DNA from: Diploscapter coronatus
Taxonomy: Eukaryota; Nematoda; Chromadorea; Rhabditida; Rhabditidae
DNA: 64,000 nucleotides
Assembly (NCBI GenBank): GCA_964036155.1
Contig: OZ038423.1
Span: 47,755,249 to 47,819,248 of the forward strand
Direction: 5' to 3'
The number at the start of each line of letters is the position of its first letter. The first letter of the stretch is position 1. A program made the position numbers and the translations under genes. Below are positions 35,130-46,809 of the stretch, in pieces. The notes under the pieces are model-generated. The model did no database searches. It had not been told where the DNA came from and was given only the letters and a program-made list of their open reading frames with translations.

Positions 35130-36146
35130 ATGCATGTATTTTTCGTTATCTTGCTATTATTTATAGGTAACCTATCGATTTTTTCTGGTATTTTAATTTA
35201 GCTTTTCAGAGAAAGGATTTTGTGAAGAAAAAGAAGAAATTAGCGAGTTTCTGAGGACATGTCTTTTACCGCTCGCAAAACTCGAAAGAAGTTTCAACTA
35301 TGTTTTCAATAATTACGAGAAGGTAATGATAAATCTTCAAGTTACCCAGAATGTTTGGTATGGTAAGTTGCAAAATTTAAACATTCTTTTATAACTCTAA
35401 ATGTTATTTTAAAAAAAAAAAACAAATATAGTATAATATTTTAGGTCTGTGACGTTCTCGAAAAAGGCGCGTATTGTTCGAAGAAATGCAACGAGGCTGA
35501 TCAACATAAATTCCACCAATACTCGACTTTCTACCGGATTTATTGCATTGATTATGAAGAGGGTATTTATTTATTATTAAAGTCTAAATAGACTTAGAAC
35601 TTTAGATATCGAACCCCATATTGACTGCCTGAAAACAGCTGCTAAAGAGGCTGATGACGGTATTTTCTTTTTATTAAAGCCCACCCACTTTGAATCAAAA
35701 TGAGCGGAGCTAAATTTTCTTTAACCCCAGACTAATATTTAGTTTGCAAGGACAGATGCAGATTCATGTCAAAAACTGAGAAGACGTCGGAGAAAGAGCA
35801 GAAAATGAAACACGAGTGCAGGTTTTGAATAAAACTTTGTAATTTTCATTTTGCTTAATTTCAGAGCTCTCGAATGTTCTACCGTATGCTATTTCCAAGA
35901 ACTTGCTGAAGACTGCCCAGACGCGAAAAATGCTCTATTGGTAACTACAAATATTCAGTTTAGAAAATTCGATTTGATTTTCAGAAAATCAATATCGGTC
36001 AAATTCACTCCATAGCAAATACAATTCATCCTTTGACCTTTGAGAGAATGGCAGAAGAATGTCAACTCGTGCACAACACCGACTACATGAAGCAGAAAAT
36101 GCTGGATACCTCAGATACAGTGACGCTGGATAAGACTTTGGGTTGA
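35130..36146 (+). CDS. Secreted Cys-rich nematode protein (CPG4-like domain possible)
   Basis: Seven exons, 212 residues: 35130-35166, 35210-35322, 35445-35562, 35606-35659, 35743-35821, 35865-35940, 35985-36146. Signal peptide MHVFFVILLLFI. The mature part is helical and charged, with about fourteen Cys in a spaced array (FCEEK, RTCLLPL, KVCDVL, AYCSKKC, YRIYCIDY, DCLK, VCKDRCRF, HECR, LECSTVCYF, EDCPDA, EECQL). Spacing and style recall worm-specific secreted families such as the chondroitin proteoglycan 4 domain, but I name this only as a possibility. The only N-linked glycosylation signal I looked for that might fit is absent from the Cys-rich core. It lies convergent to the MRPL58 gene, stops 172 bases apart. 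Confidence 0.75.
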
Positions 36147-36317
36147 TTTATGATTGATTTAAACCTGCTACTTTTACGACTTTCAGTTAATAAATTTTCT
36201 AATGTTTCATTTCTTCTGAATCCTAAAACCCACAAATAAAACAAACAAAACTTCAATAATTCAGAAAAACGATAATTTTCTAAGGTCTAAAAAGAAATCT
36301 GATAGATTTTGAAAAGT

Positions 36318-37632
36318 TTACATGTCGACGGACGCAGTCCTGAACTGTTTCTTCGCGGAGAGACGACGCTTTTCAGCGAGACGATACTGGGCTGCTTCGG
36401 CGGCTCGCTGGAAAAAATGAAAGTATTTTATCTTCAGAAAGCAAATAAAAATCCATCCTTATTATAAAAATAATATATTCCAGAAAATTGAAAGTTTTCC
36501 CTTATGGTGTTCTTATGTCAGTATTAGCTAGGGAGGTTGACAGAAGAATTATTATTTTTTTTTTTAAATCTATTTCGAATTAAATTTAAATTTACGATAA
36601 CTTCTACCTTCCTGAGTATCTCCGTGTCCTCTTCGGTTTCCTGTCTCGCATAGAGATTCTCCTGCACCTCGTAAATTGAGCAGCGCAGTTTGTCAAAACA
36701 GTCCGCCAAATTGAGGTGGCGCTCGCGCGTTCGGTCGCTCTCGATTATGAACTGAAAATTAAAATCTTAAAAATAAATATTAAAAGAAAAAATGCTGAAA
36801 AATATCACAGCAGTCTTTTATAAAACTTATTTTAAATTTTATAAAATTTCCTAAAGAACTTTTTTATATAAAAGGCAGGGTTGAGGAAATCTAAGATAAA
36901 AAAAAAAAAACGTTAACCTCTCCCTGATTGTTGATCCGACTCGCATATTTTTCAGACAACGCCTTCTTCAATTCTTCAGAAAGCCAGACCGCTTTGGCGA
37001 GGTTGAAACGGATCTCGGCCTGAAAATATTTTTAAAATTCATATTTTCTATGAAAACTCGATTTAAAATGTTAAAAAAAATTGTTTATAAAGTATTTTAT
37101 TCGATAAATAGTCGAAGAGACGTTTCGGTAAAAATATAAATATACAAATAAATTTATAATATCCTGATAGCTTAGCTGAGCACCGATCAAGAAATAAAAA
37201 GTCAAAAATAAAACAACATTCCAACCTTGGTGGGATTTTTGTTGACATTCTGGCCGCCGGGTCCGGAACTCAAAGTGAACCGCTTCTCGATGTCCTTCGT
37301 GGGGATTTCGCCGTTGAACAATTGCGGCGACTGAAGTTGATTTGAAGAAGAGGCCTGGAAAAGTCACTTTTAATTCTTATCGGTCTCAAGAAAATTCCAA
37401 ATGAAACACTTGTAGAGTCTCATAAAATTTAGTAATTGGCGAAAATTTATATGAGAAATCTAACCTGTTGAAATTTTGATTGTAAGTTTCACAAAATATC
37501 AGTGAAATGAGAGGAAAAAATAAATAATAGCCTGTCGTTTTCAGGTAATAACTAGAAAAAGGATTGTACCTGAGAAAATCGCGCTGGATTAACCAACAAT
37601 CGCACGGGACAGTTTCGAAATGAGTGCAGCAT
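36318..37632 (-). CDS. MRPL58: ICT1/MRPL58-type mitochondrial peptidyl-tRNA hydrolase
   Basis: Five exons on the minus strand, 175 residues: 37632-37570, 37354-37226, 37019-36918, 36751-36608, 36407-36318. Presequence MLHSFRNCPVRLLVNPARFSQ. The RF-1 domain has the catalytic GGQ motif in SSGPGGQNVNKNPTK, then IRFNLAKAVWLSEELK, RINNQGEFIIESDRTR and NLADCFDKL, matching ICT1. The C-terminal tail is basic (YRLAEKRRLSAKKQFR), as needed for insertion into the empty mRNA channel. ICT1 is a structural protein of the mitochondrial large subunit that rescues stalled ribosomes by hydrolysing peptidyl-tRNA. The human protein is 206 residues. It is divergent from the coiled-coil gene at 38020 with about 390 bases between start codons, which probably contain both promoters. 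Confidence 0.92.
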
Positions 37633-38019
37633 GTTTGGTTTTACCTATAAATAAAAAATATTTTTCAAGACAAATTAAAAAAAAAAACGGCAAAAATACA
37701 CCGCGATTCCCCGCTAACAGTGAAGGAAAGAAGTGGTGTTGAGGGGTCAGAGACGCAGAGTCATTTCGTTATGAATAGAGAGCGCAAGTCCCGCTCACTC
37801 GTTGAAGATAAAATCATAGAGTGGTTTTTCGTAAAAAAAATTTTTTTAATTCTAGAAAATTTGCGAAGCGATTTTTTTCCTATATTTGGAAATTCTAACT
37901 TCTCTTGTATTATTCAAAATTTCTTCCCGCATCTAGATTCAAACGGTTGCATTTGGTTGTTATGGCAGCGTAGTGCAATTTTTGATCAATGGCAATTACT
38001 TTTACCTTTTATTCTATGA

Positions 38020-39622
38020 ATGAGATGCCGCAAGAAATTTTCTAAAACTATGAAAACCTCTAATATTCCATCGAAAAACTCTAGAGGACCCAGAATTTCT
38101 AGACTTTGCTTGTTGAACAAGACGAAGGACGATGAAAACTCTTCGAATGTCAAGAATCTCGAGAATCAATTGAGCAAATTGAAGATAGACCAGAATAATA
38201 GGATAAAAGTTAGTTTGATGGAAATTTGTTGCTGTTTCAAGGATTTTTGACTAAATTTTTGCCTGATGTTATCCCAATTCCTTGATCACGGGCACTTCAA
38301 ATTATAAATTCAGAACCTCCAAGATAGACTTCGATCCCTGCTGTTGCACCATAAGAACTTATCTGGTGGCCAAATTGATGCCAAACTTGATGGTTTACCT
38401 CCTGAAGATCCATCCTCTTTGCCAAACGGCAACCGAACCGCCGAGGATATTGGTAGACAGAAGGTATTCACGCCAAGATTACCAGAGATGTTCCCATTTT
38501 AGACAGCGGAAATTCTGCATCATCCCGAAGAGCTACTGAAGGCTTTCATTTACGAACTGGGAGCTGAAAAGTTAAATATCCAAAAGGATATCAGATTGGA
38601 GATTCTTCGAATGGAGCAAAGGCTGAAGGAAGAAGCTGAAATTAAGGTGGTCTTGTTGAAAATTGGTGGAACTTTATTTAAAGATAAATTTTTGCAGTTT
38701 CGAGTAATGAATGATGCTCATGAGCGTCAAATCGAGAAGTTGAATTTCATTCAGATGGAAAAATTGAGAGACGTCGAAGCGAAGTATGAAATTGAGAGGA
38801 CGGAATTGTTAGCTAAAATTGAATATCTCACAGTAATATTTTTTTCCTAAATATTAATTGAATTTTTCTGTCGTGAAGGACCAATATCAATAATTTCACG
38901 GCAATTAATAAAATAATAAGCAAGAGTTTTATGAAATAAACCATTAGAAATTGATGGTTTATAACTTTAGGATTTATGAAGATTATTTTAGGTTTTCTAT
39001 ACAAAATCAGTCGCATCTTACCATCAGTTTAATGCCCAATACTCCTACCCAAAACATAACCCTTACCCTCTACTTTGATATCTTCAAACTTACTACTTTT
39101 ACTAATGGCCTAATTTCACTAGGCGAAAGTTGTGAAATTTTTAACATGATATTTTTTATTTCCTAAATTATAGGACGAAGTCGGCACTTTACGCGAATTT
39201 CGTGATCAATTATCGTTAGACTTATCTGAAGCTCGAGATAAGTTAATCTTTCAATCGGATACAGTAGCTCGATCGGAAATAAAGAGGAGTGAAATGGCGA
39301 AGGAGCTGTCTGAATTGAAGAACTACAAAGAGAAATTTCAGGTATTTAAAAATAAATTTAATTTAAAAAATCTTTTTAGAAAGATATGCGTATGCTGGAG
39401 TCATTACGACGAGATCTAACCAGGACTAAAGAGGCTAATCATAATGCTAAGGATCAGTTAATTAGAGTAATTAAGGTAGTTACGATAGTTAATTGGTCAA
39501 TTATCTAGGTAATTAACGAACGAGATGAATTATTGTTGGAAGTGGAAAGACTTCATCAACAGCTAGTGGAATCGAACAAGCAATTATACGAGAAGGTCAG
39601 GGATGCTTTAAGCCAGGATTAA
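38020..39622 (+). CDS. Coiled-coil protein of unknown family, 331 residues
   Basis: Seven exons, each a whole number of codons (all introns phase 0): 38020-38208, 38314-38463, 38503-38646, 38698-38832, 39174-39341, 39380-39475, 39509-39622. After a basic N-terminus (MRCRKKFSKTMKTSN) it is nearly all predicted coiled coil with heptad-like Leu/Ile spacing: VKNLENQLSKLKIDQ, LRMEQRLKEEAEIK, FIQMEKLRDVEAKYEIER, MRMLESLRRDLTRTK, LLLEVERLHQQLVESNKQ. One less helical segment (residues ~65-112) is rich in Pro/Gly/Asn. No motor, kinase or membrane segment. Introns 5 and 6 are only 38 and 33 nt. Cytoskeletal, ciliary or centrosomal roles are typical for such proteins, but nothing here decides. The first ATG in frame was used; an upstream exon cannot be excluded. 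Confidence 0.8.
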
Positions 39623-40109
39623 TATTCGGAAGAGTCCTTTATTTACAATAAAAACTTTGATGATATCACATAAACATTGTAAAATATGTATGGTAATTGT
39701 AGCTTAATCATACCTATCTTATAAATTCAATTATTATCAAAAATAAGTATGACTGAAGTTAATATCGCGATTACATCGTTCGAGAGCTAATTTCATGGAT
39801 CAGATTATTACCTATACGCAAGCACACATTGTAACAGAAAATTCTTATAGCAGCCTAGTTAAGGCAATTATGCTTAACTTTAACAGAGCAATTAACTGAA
39901 AAGTTTGGCCAATTAAGTATAATTTAAGGCTTATTAAGGTTTAGAGCAGATCGAAAATGAAAAAAACAGATAGACAATAGGCAATCATGGTTTGAGGACA
40001 AATTCAAGAATTTTAGTGGCACTTTTGAATTGTGTTTAAATGAATTAACTAGATACAATAAATATATTAAAACATGATTAGGTTAAAATTCGGAAATAAA
40101 AGGAAATGT
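39623..40109. other. Convergent 3' flanks
   Basis: Between the ends of the coiled-coil gene and unc-112. AATAAA occurs shortly after the first stop (39648). Otherwise AT-rich with AATTAA words; no gene. Confidence 0.4.
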
Positions 40110-43100
40110 TTAAATCCATCCTCCAGTGAGCTTATGGAAAAGTTCCTCGTTCAGAGTTTGACTTTGTTCCTTGCTTCTCATAGAAAGGAAAATGTAGCCT
40201 CCGATGAATTCGTGGACCACCTAAATTTATATTTAAAAAATTATTTACTATATATATATATTATAAATTATCATGCAGATCAATCTATTACCCAATAATA
40301 TATGATCTGTGCTTCAGATTATATCACAACTTGAACATGGAATACAATTCATAGTTTTAGATGTTTACTCTCATTAATAACTAATCGACTATAACTACCT
40401 TGCAATCCGCAGATAAAGGTTTGAATTCGATATCCTCATCTTCGAATTGGATCTTCAAGTGTCTGATCTCCCAGTTGACGTGCCACTTCTTCATGTTCGT
40501 GTAGCGCCATGTCTTCAGACTCTCGCCGTTGTCCATGTTCAGCTTGACGATGCGGTTCGAGGCGACTCCTGCAAAATTGACGATTTATTTGAATTAGGTC
40601 GTACGACATGTATAATCTATATAGTATTTCTTTCAATTTATAAGCAAGCAGTTATTTTTGGAACACATTTTATAGTCGGCCTGAATAATTAAAATATTCA
40701 AAGAGTTACGTGTTTTGAGTAATATTTTTGCTTTTCATAGAATACGTCTGAAAAATCCTAAACCCTATCCCTACCGATCAAATCCGACTTCTTTCCGTTT
40801 CGGAATCGGATGATGAAGTAGTGGATTCCGTGTTCGGGCAGTGCTTGCCATGCTCGAATGTACTGCAGTTTGGCTTCTGTCGATGTCAGGCTCTTCACGT
40901 TCGAGTGTGCATCAGAGATGCGTTGTTGGAGCTGAAATTCGATTCAAGTAATTTTTGAAGTAAATAAATTTGCATTATAATTAGATTTAGGATTACAGTT
41001 GAAGCGAATTTCGAGGTTTCATAATTATTCAAGATAAAGTTGAACTCCATCAAAATTTTATTCCTACCGCCTGCTTGCTTCTCGCCCTCCTGACGTATCT
41101 CGATGAGACGTATTCATCGACGTTGAAGTCGTTCGGCAGTTTGACGGGTTGGGCTCTTCGCTGATGCTGAGAGCCACCTCCATTCTCTCTTCCGTTCCCT
41201 AAACCAATAAGCATAATATCATGACCTAATTATCTCGTCAATTACCTGCGCTTTGCATTTTTAGGAGGTTCTTGATCGAGTCGACTTCTTGCTGATACGA
41301 TGCATCGGCCATGGACTTGCCTCTGGAAGCTAATCGGCATGCTGCCATCCAGCGAGCGTATTGATGCTCGGTGTCGCATTTCAGGACGAAATCAACCATT
41401 CCCTCCGCAGATGGGACCAGCAACTTGATGTGGAACTTGCCCTGGGACACGGAGATATCGGGGGTCACCTCACAGCCCTTCAGCGAGAACGACCCCATCG
41501 GAGGCCCATTGATGTCGGCACTGCTCTGATGATAGGTCAGATGCAGGTCGCGGAACGAGAAGAACGCGCGCTTGAAGCCCTTGAACGCAGCGAGTTTCTT
41601 CGGTTTCATGTATTTCAGATAGTCGGCGAGTTCGGGGACTTGGGTCAGATCGGAGCGACGACCGATAGCGGCTGCGTCGAGGTTTTGTTCCTGAAAATAA
41701 TATGGATGCGAGGACTATTTGAATTGGTTTCAAATAAATCTGCATGTAAAGTAATAATATCTATAGGTAATTCGTAGCTTTATACGGTTGATAGTATAAA
41801 ATAACAATAGCTAATAAAAACTCGTACCAATTCATCTAGCATCATCTCGACGTCGTCCTTCATCTGTTCTTCGGGCTCCGGGGAGTCTCTCTGCAGAGTG
41901 GCCTGAAGTTGCAGAGCAGCGAAGAGTGTGGCTTCTTCCTCGGTATGGTCGAATTCCTCCAGTAAAATGGACCATTTGGCTTGTTCGTAGAGTTGGTTGA
42001 TTCGAACAGGGTCGTATTTGGAGTTGAGGTCGAAGAAGTTCATATATTTGAATCTCAGCAGCACGATATCGCCCTCGAATACGCCTTGCTCCATGAGGGA
42101 TCTGAAAATATCACTAATTCAATAAAAAATCGAAAGAATTTAAAATGTGCTTCAAGTTTTTAAATCATTCGGAGTATTAAAGTCGGATTCATTAGAGTGA
42201 ACTTAGTTAAACAATCACCTGCTCGAATCAAGCCATCCTCTGTTGATCGCCGCTTTCTCGACATAGTTCTGCGGACGGAACACTGGCGTATCCCTGTTCG
42301 GTGGGATTCTCGGCGAGTGCACCAGAGCCATGTCGAATTGATCGTTGTCGAGTCCTGAAATTCAAATTTTCGATGTATATAAAATCTGTGTTTCATTCAT
42401 TCTCATCCTTCAACGTGTGACACAAATTTGTTACCTTCAGAGAAGCTGATGGAAGGCATGATCGGCGTGCGGCGCATCGTGTCGGAATACTGTAATAGAA
42501 ATTTTATATTTGAGGGAGGAAGAGCGATGCTTTACCGCTCCAGGACTTGGGCTAGCTCCACGTGGCAGAGTCCCGTGTCTGGGCAACGTTCCCATTTCAG
42601 AGGCATTGAAGATATGCCCTGAAGACGAGAGAGCTGGAGAAGTCTGGCGTCGAGCTCTGTCGAGATTGGACTGAGAAGCGAAGATGGGAGTAGCCTTGCG
42701 CAGCGTCATAGGGCCAATAGACTCCTGGAAGAGTGGATTTCAGAAATTCATATTTTAGGAATGTTTTATAATCACCAGAGAAGTATTGCAAATATCAGCC
42801 CATTTTTGTATCTGATCTATTCAAACATAGTTTTTGCTCTCGTCAGTTCTTTTCGAATATTATTGGGTCAATTTTTCTATCACAAATCTGTTTCCGTACT
42901 AATGCTTCAACCATAGACTTATCTTGTAGCGAATTCAGATCGAACTTATCCAACTCGCACCCCTTTGCAGAAGAACGATTTTTCCGAATTTAACTTCATA
43001 AAATAAATAATAATTTTACCTCCCCCGGTCTGATAGGCTGTGGGCCATTCAGGTTGTCTGCGTCTGCGGTTCCCTTCCTGAGCACGTCCGGTGAAATGTA

Positions 43101-45292
43101 TCTCTTCAGCGACAGTTCTTCGGAGTGGCGTATGCCCAAGTCTCTGCACAGCTTCTGAGTCGCTCTGACAATGTTCACCGAGAAATCGAGTCGAGCGTCG
43201 ATCATTTGATGGTCAGGTAATTCGACGCTGAAATAAATTTATCAGCACAAGATTTTTGGGCTATCAATGAACTTTGAAAATAACATAACGCAACGAAACA
43301 TTATCGCAAATAAATATAAAGACGAAGTGAAAATTTCCTAAAGTTATTCAATAATATTTAGTTTCTTGTCATGTTTTCTGGATCAATTTAAAATTTGACG
43401 ATTATTCCTACCGACAATCCTTATGCATCGGCGTGAACTCGAGCTTTTCGTCCTGGGTGATTCCATGCTGATCGAGAGTCAGACGAGTGTTCTGCAGCCA
43501 ACGACGCTTGGATGGCCACCACAGGAGGTGATCGGACCAATCTTTGGCGACGTCTTGAAATATGTGCTTTAAATTTTGGATAATTTGGCAGAATTTTATG
43601 GTGATGTTTTGGAGATCGTCTCGGTTTCATTTCAATGAAATTCACTATCGTAATCACCTTACAAGGACAGTTCAACTAGTGTCACTAATGGCATAATTTT
43701 TTTGACTACTTTTTCATCAATTAGGTTTTTTGAGTGTCCTGATCACGATTCTGGAGTCGAAAAGTGCAAACGTGACCTCACTAGCCTTGAATCTTCAGGA
43801 AACTGTTTTATAACTTTGAGAAATAGCATGTGAAATTGAAATTACAAAGTAGCATACATTATTTCGCCACAACATCACGCATTTTTCTACTATAAAGACG
43901 TTTGAGGCTTCCAATGTCAGAGAGGCCACGCTTGCTTTCTCGACTTCAGAATTGTGATCAGGACATCCGAAAACCCTTATTAATGATAAACTAATCAAAA
44001 AGTGGTATGATATTAGGTGAGCTCTCCTTGTTGACTACTGGCTGTTGTATTCGAAGCTTTGATATGTTCCAAGATTTTAGATAATTCAATACATTTTCTC
44101 TGTACTATTGCGTCGTCGGGAATTTTGAACATTCTACTACCATTATCTTATAATCATACTAAACTGACCATAAAATTTGTTTCCTCCTCTTCTTCTTTCT
44201 TTCTCACTCTCTCTATCTTTTATGCAAATTGTGTGTCTGGTCAGAGTTACTTGGCTCCCATGAGGGACGGTTTATGTATTTGATCTGGTTAATGCAAGCT
44301 GGCGAAATACTACTACAATCTAAGAGAGCGCAGAGAAAAGCGCGTAATTTTCAGAAATAGCGTTGAAAGAAAGACAGAAAAAGAAAACAGAAGTCCCTTT
44401 CTTCTTCAAAACATTTGCATAGAAAAGAACTTTATCGATTGATTTTGCAGGATGTCTACAAATGTAACGCAATCTTACTATACAAAATAGCAGCCATTCA
44501 TTCAGAAAACTCCTTTTCTATGACTTCTTTTTCCTCTCGCACACTTTTTATACTATTTCGCTATACTATTCCGTCTTTTTCCCTAGTGTTTTTCAACATT
44601 ATTTCGCTGCCGAAGGATCTGCCAAAAGATATTCGAACAAATGACGCATTGCGAAGAAAAGCGTAGGACGAAGAAATATCACAGCGATCAGAGAGAATTA
44701 GACGGTCAAAAAATGCGAGAGACAAAGATTATTCGAGAATAAAGAGAGTTAGAAAACGGAGAAATAGTGCAAGAGAAGCAAGAAATAAAGCTCTGATAAG
44801 CCTTGCTCTCCTAGTGTAAAGCACTCTCTAAACTCGTCCGAATGTCTCTATTTTGCTGAATGGCAAAACATAAAAGTGCAATATATTGAATTAAAAACTA
44901 AAATAGTCGAATTTAATTGGTATAATTACCGATATCTTGAACCAGAGCCAGCATAACTCCACCGATATGTTGATTGCCGCGGACGTAGAGGTTCCTGGAA
45001 ATTTTATCTGCTTTAAAATTGAACATATTTTTGCATAAAATATGAAACGTTTAATCTTATTAAACTAATTGCATTATTTTAGCTAAAATGAAATTGATAT
45101 GATTCAAAACAAATTATATTTGATAGGAAACTATTAAAAATTTATGGCACTGTTGTGATCTTTCAGATATATTTAAATATTTTAAAAGGATAAATTAGAT
45201 AAATACCTCTGAATATTCATGTCGGTGACGAGAATCTGCAGATTCCACGACCCGTCCGTCGGCGGGAAGCCGGGCTCCACCAAGTGGGTCAT
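40110..45292 (-). CDS. unc-112: Kindlin / UNC-112 (FERMT) integrin-adhesion protein
   Basis: Thirteen exons on the minus strand, 722 residues (C. elegans UNC-112 is 720): 45292-45207, 44994-44930, 43553-43412, 43227-43020, 42724-42536, 42489-42435, 42354-42219, 42101-41828, 41690-41246, 41198-41068, 40931-40775, 40568-40399, 40220-40110. FERM-like protein that binds integrin beta tails and PAT-4/ILK at muscle dense bodies. Visible parts: F0 start [21 protein letters not shown]1 with [16 protein letters not shown]; a polar F1 insert; F2 ([20 protein letters not shown]); a PH domain at ~405-505 ([29 protein letters not shown]); F3 ([20 protein letters not shown]) and the end [14 protein letters not shown]. 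In the integrin-contact QW motif the Gln is Lys here. The start follows TTATCAG, a probable trans-splice site. Confidence 0.96.
43690..44010. mobile_element. MITE family D with ~100-base inverted ends
   Basis: ~320 bp element in intron 2 of unc-112. The left inner arm GTGTCCTGATCACGATTCTG (43734-43753) pairs with CAGAATTGTGATCAGGACAT at 43947-43966, and similarity extends in both directions for about 100 bases per arm (left 43693-43800, right 43890-44010). No open frame that could encode a transposase. Confidence 0.8.
44011..44925. other. Purine/pyrimidine island inside unc-112 intron 2
   Basis: Pyrimidine tract 44180-44225, purine tract 44315-44400 (AGAAATAGCG), pyrimidine tract 44510-44600 (TACTATTTCGC), purine tract 44640-44790 (GGAGAAATAGTGC). 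Alternating polarity with the same GAAATAG core as elsewhere in the window. Confidence 0.6.
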
Positions 45293-46809
45293 GATCTGAT
45301 AAATGATTAGTTTGAATAATTACTTATGTTTTAAAATTTAATTTGATTCGACGAAGGACTATTGAAATAAAATTAAAGTGAGCGGAAATTTACATGAAAC
45401 CTATCACATGAAAACGAAATGAGTGGATGAACTCAAATGATAAAATTTGGTGTCAGAAGATAGATATAATCATGATATGATTATGTTAAAAGCAATACGG
45501 ATAGAAAATGAAATAAAAATTATTTAGTTTAGCATATTGGTCATGAAACATAATATGAACAGAAAAAGATATCTCGAATCGTACAGTGACATTATAATGA
45601 ACCGCATTCGCAGCCCTATCAATGGAATATAGGTTGATGATTAATGCGAAAGGATCGCCAATAATAGCTATCTTTTGAAACTGCAATTCTACCGCATAGT
45701 TATATTTTAAAAAATAGATGATACCAACATATGAAAGTTCACGCTAACAAATAGTGTGGCCTTGGCTTTGGAACGAACGTTCTGAAGGGTGCTTGACGCT
45801 AGACTTTGGAAAATCAGAGAAAATAGTACGGGGAAAGAAGAAGGGAAAAGAGAAAGTATAAGGAGAGATAGGACGGAAATATAAGGGAAAAAGAAGTCAT
45901 ACAAGAAAGGAAGTTCCGAATGCCCTGTGGCTAGCCAAGGGTGTTGATTGCTGCTGTTGGGCGAAAATGAAGGCGCTAGACAAATCTAGTTTCGAGAAAT
46001 ATTACTATATCTCGAGAGAGAAGAAAGAAGCTAGACATAGGAAAAGGCAGGAACGCAGAGAAGCGAAAAAGATGGAAAATAGGCTGGGATAATACGCTTA
46101 CACAGACTGAGAAGGACTAGAGAAGTAGCGTTGAAATTAAAGAGTAAAAAGAAGTTAAACATAGTGGAAAATAGAGAGAAAGAAGGGAAGCGAGAAAGAT
46201 AGGAAATAAGCTGGGATATCGCGCAAAAGAGATAAGGCTTTACGTTTCTGCAGTAGCTCTCTGAATGTATTGATTTCGGTGAGGAAGAGTCAGACACTAT
46301 GGGAAATTGTGATGGCCAAAAGATATCAGAGAGCGAAATAGCAAAGGAGTTCTGGAGACGAAAAGAGATGGCTAAAGGACCATCAAAGTGAGGCATCTGA
46401 GGAATTTTATTGCTGATTTCTTTGTATCTATCACATTTGAATTATATTTCGCAAATCACCTAATTTCTAATTCTATGCATTGTCGTTTATGTTGCGACGC
46501 GAGGGTAGATCCTGAATAATTGAAGAGTCCTAGTGAAACATTCATGAATTTTGGATTTATTTCGGAAGAGCTCAAACTTAGGAGAATTGTATCCAGTTTC
46601 TTGATTTTATGCTAAGTTTGACAAAATTTTATATCGAGTCATCTTTGAATGTCGTTGTTCTATTCACCCTTCTGCAAATTTTCAAATGATCTAATTTTCT
46701 ATCTACCTTTTTTCAAGAAATTATTCATCAAATAGAGTTTTCATACTCAATGATAGTTTTGTGGCGAGAAATTTAAAATGAATTAATTTTTATATTTAAT
46801 TTTCCAGAA
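45293..46809. other. Divergent upstream region, unc-112 / InaF gene
   Basis: It must hold both promoters. A long purine-rich stretch at 45800-46400 contains repeated GAAAATAG and GCGAGAAAGATAGGAAATA-like words; two similar sub-blocks ending ...GATAGGAAATAAGCTGGGATA and ...GATGGAAAATAGGCTGGGATA occur about 120 bases apart (46066 and 46195). Minus-strand open frames of 65-121 residues are low-complexity. TTTCCAG precedes the InaF gene start. Confidence 0.5.

Noticed and set aside
41361..41777. 138-residue plus-strand open frame
   Set aside because: Antisense shadow of the unc-112 PH-domain exon.
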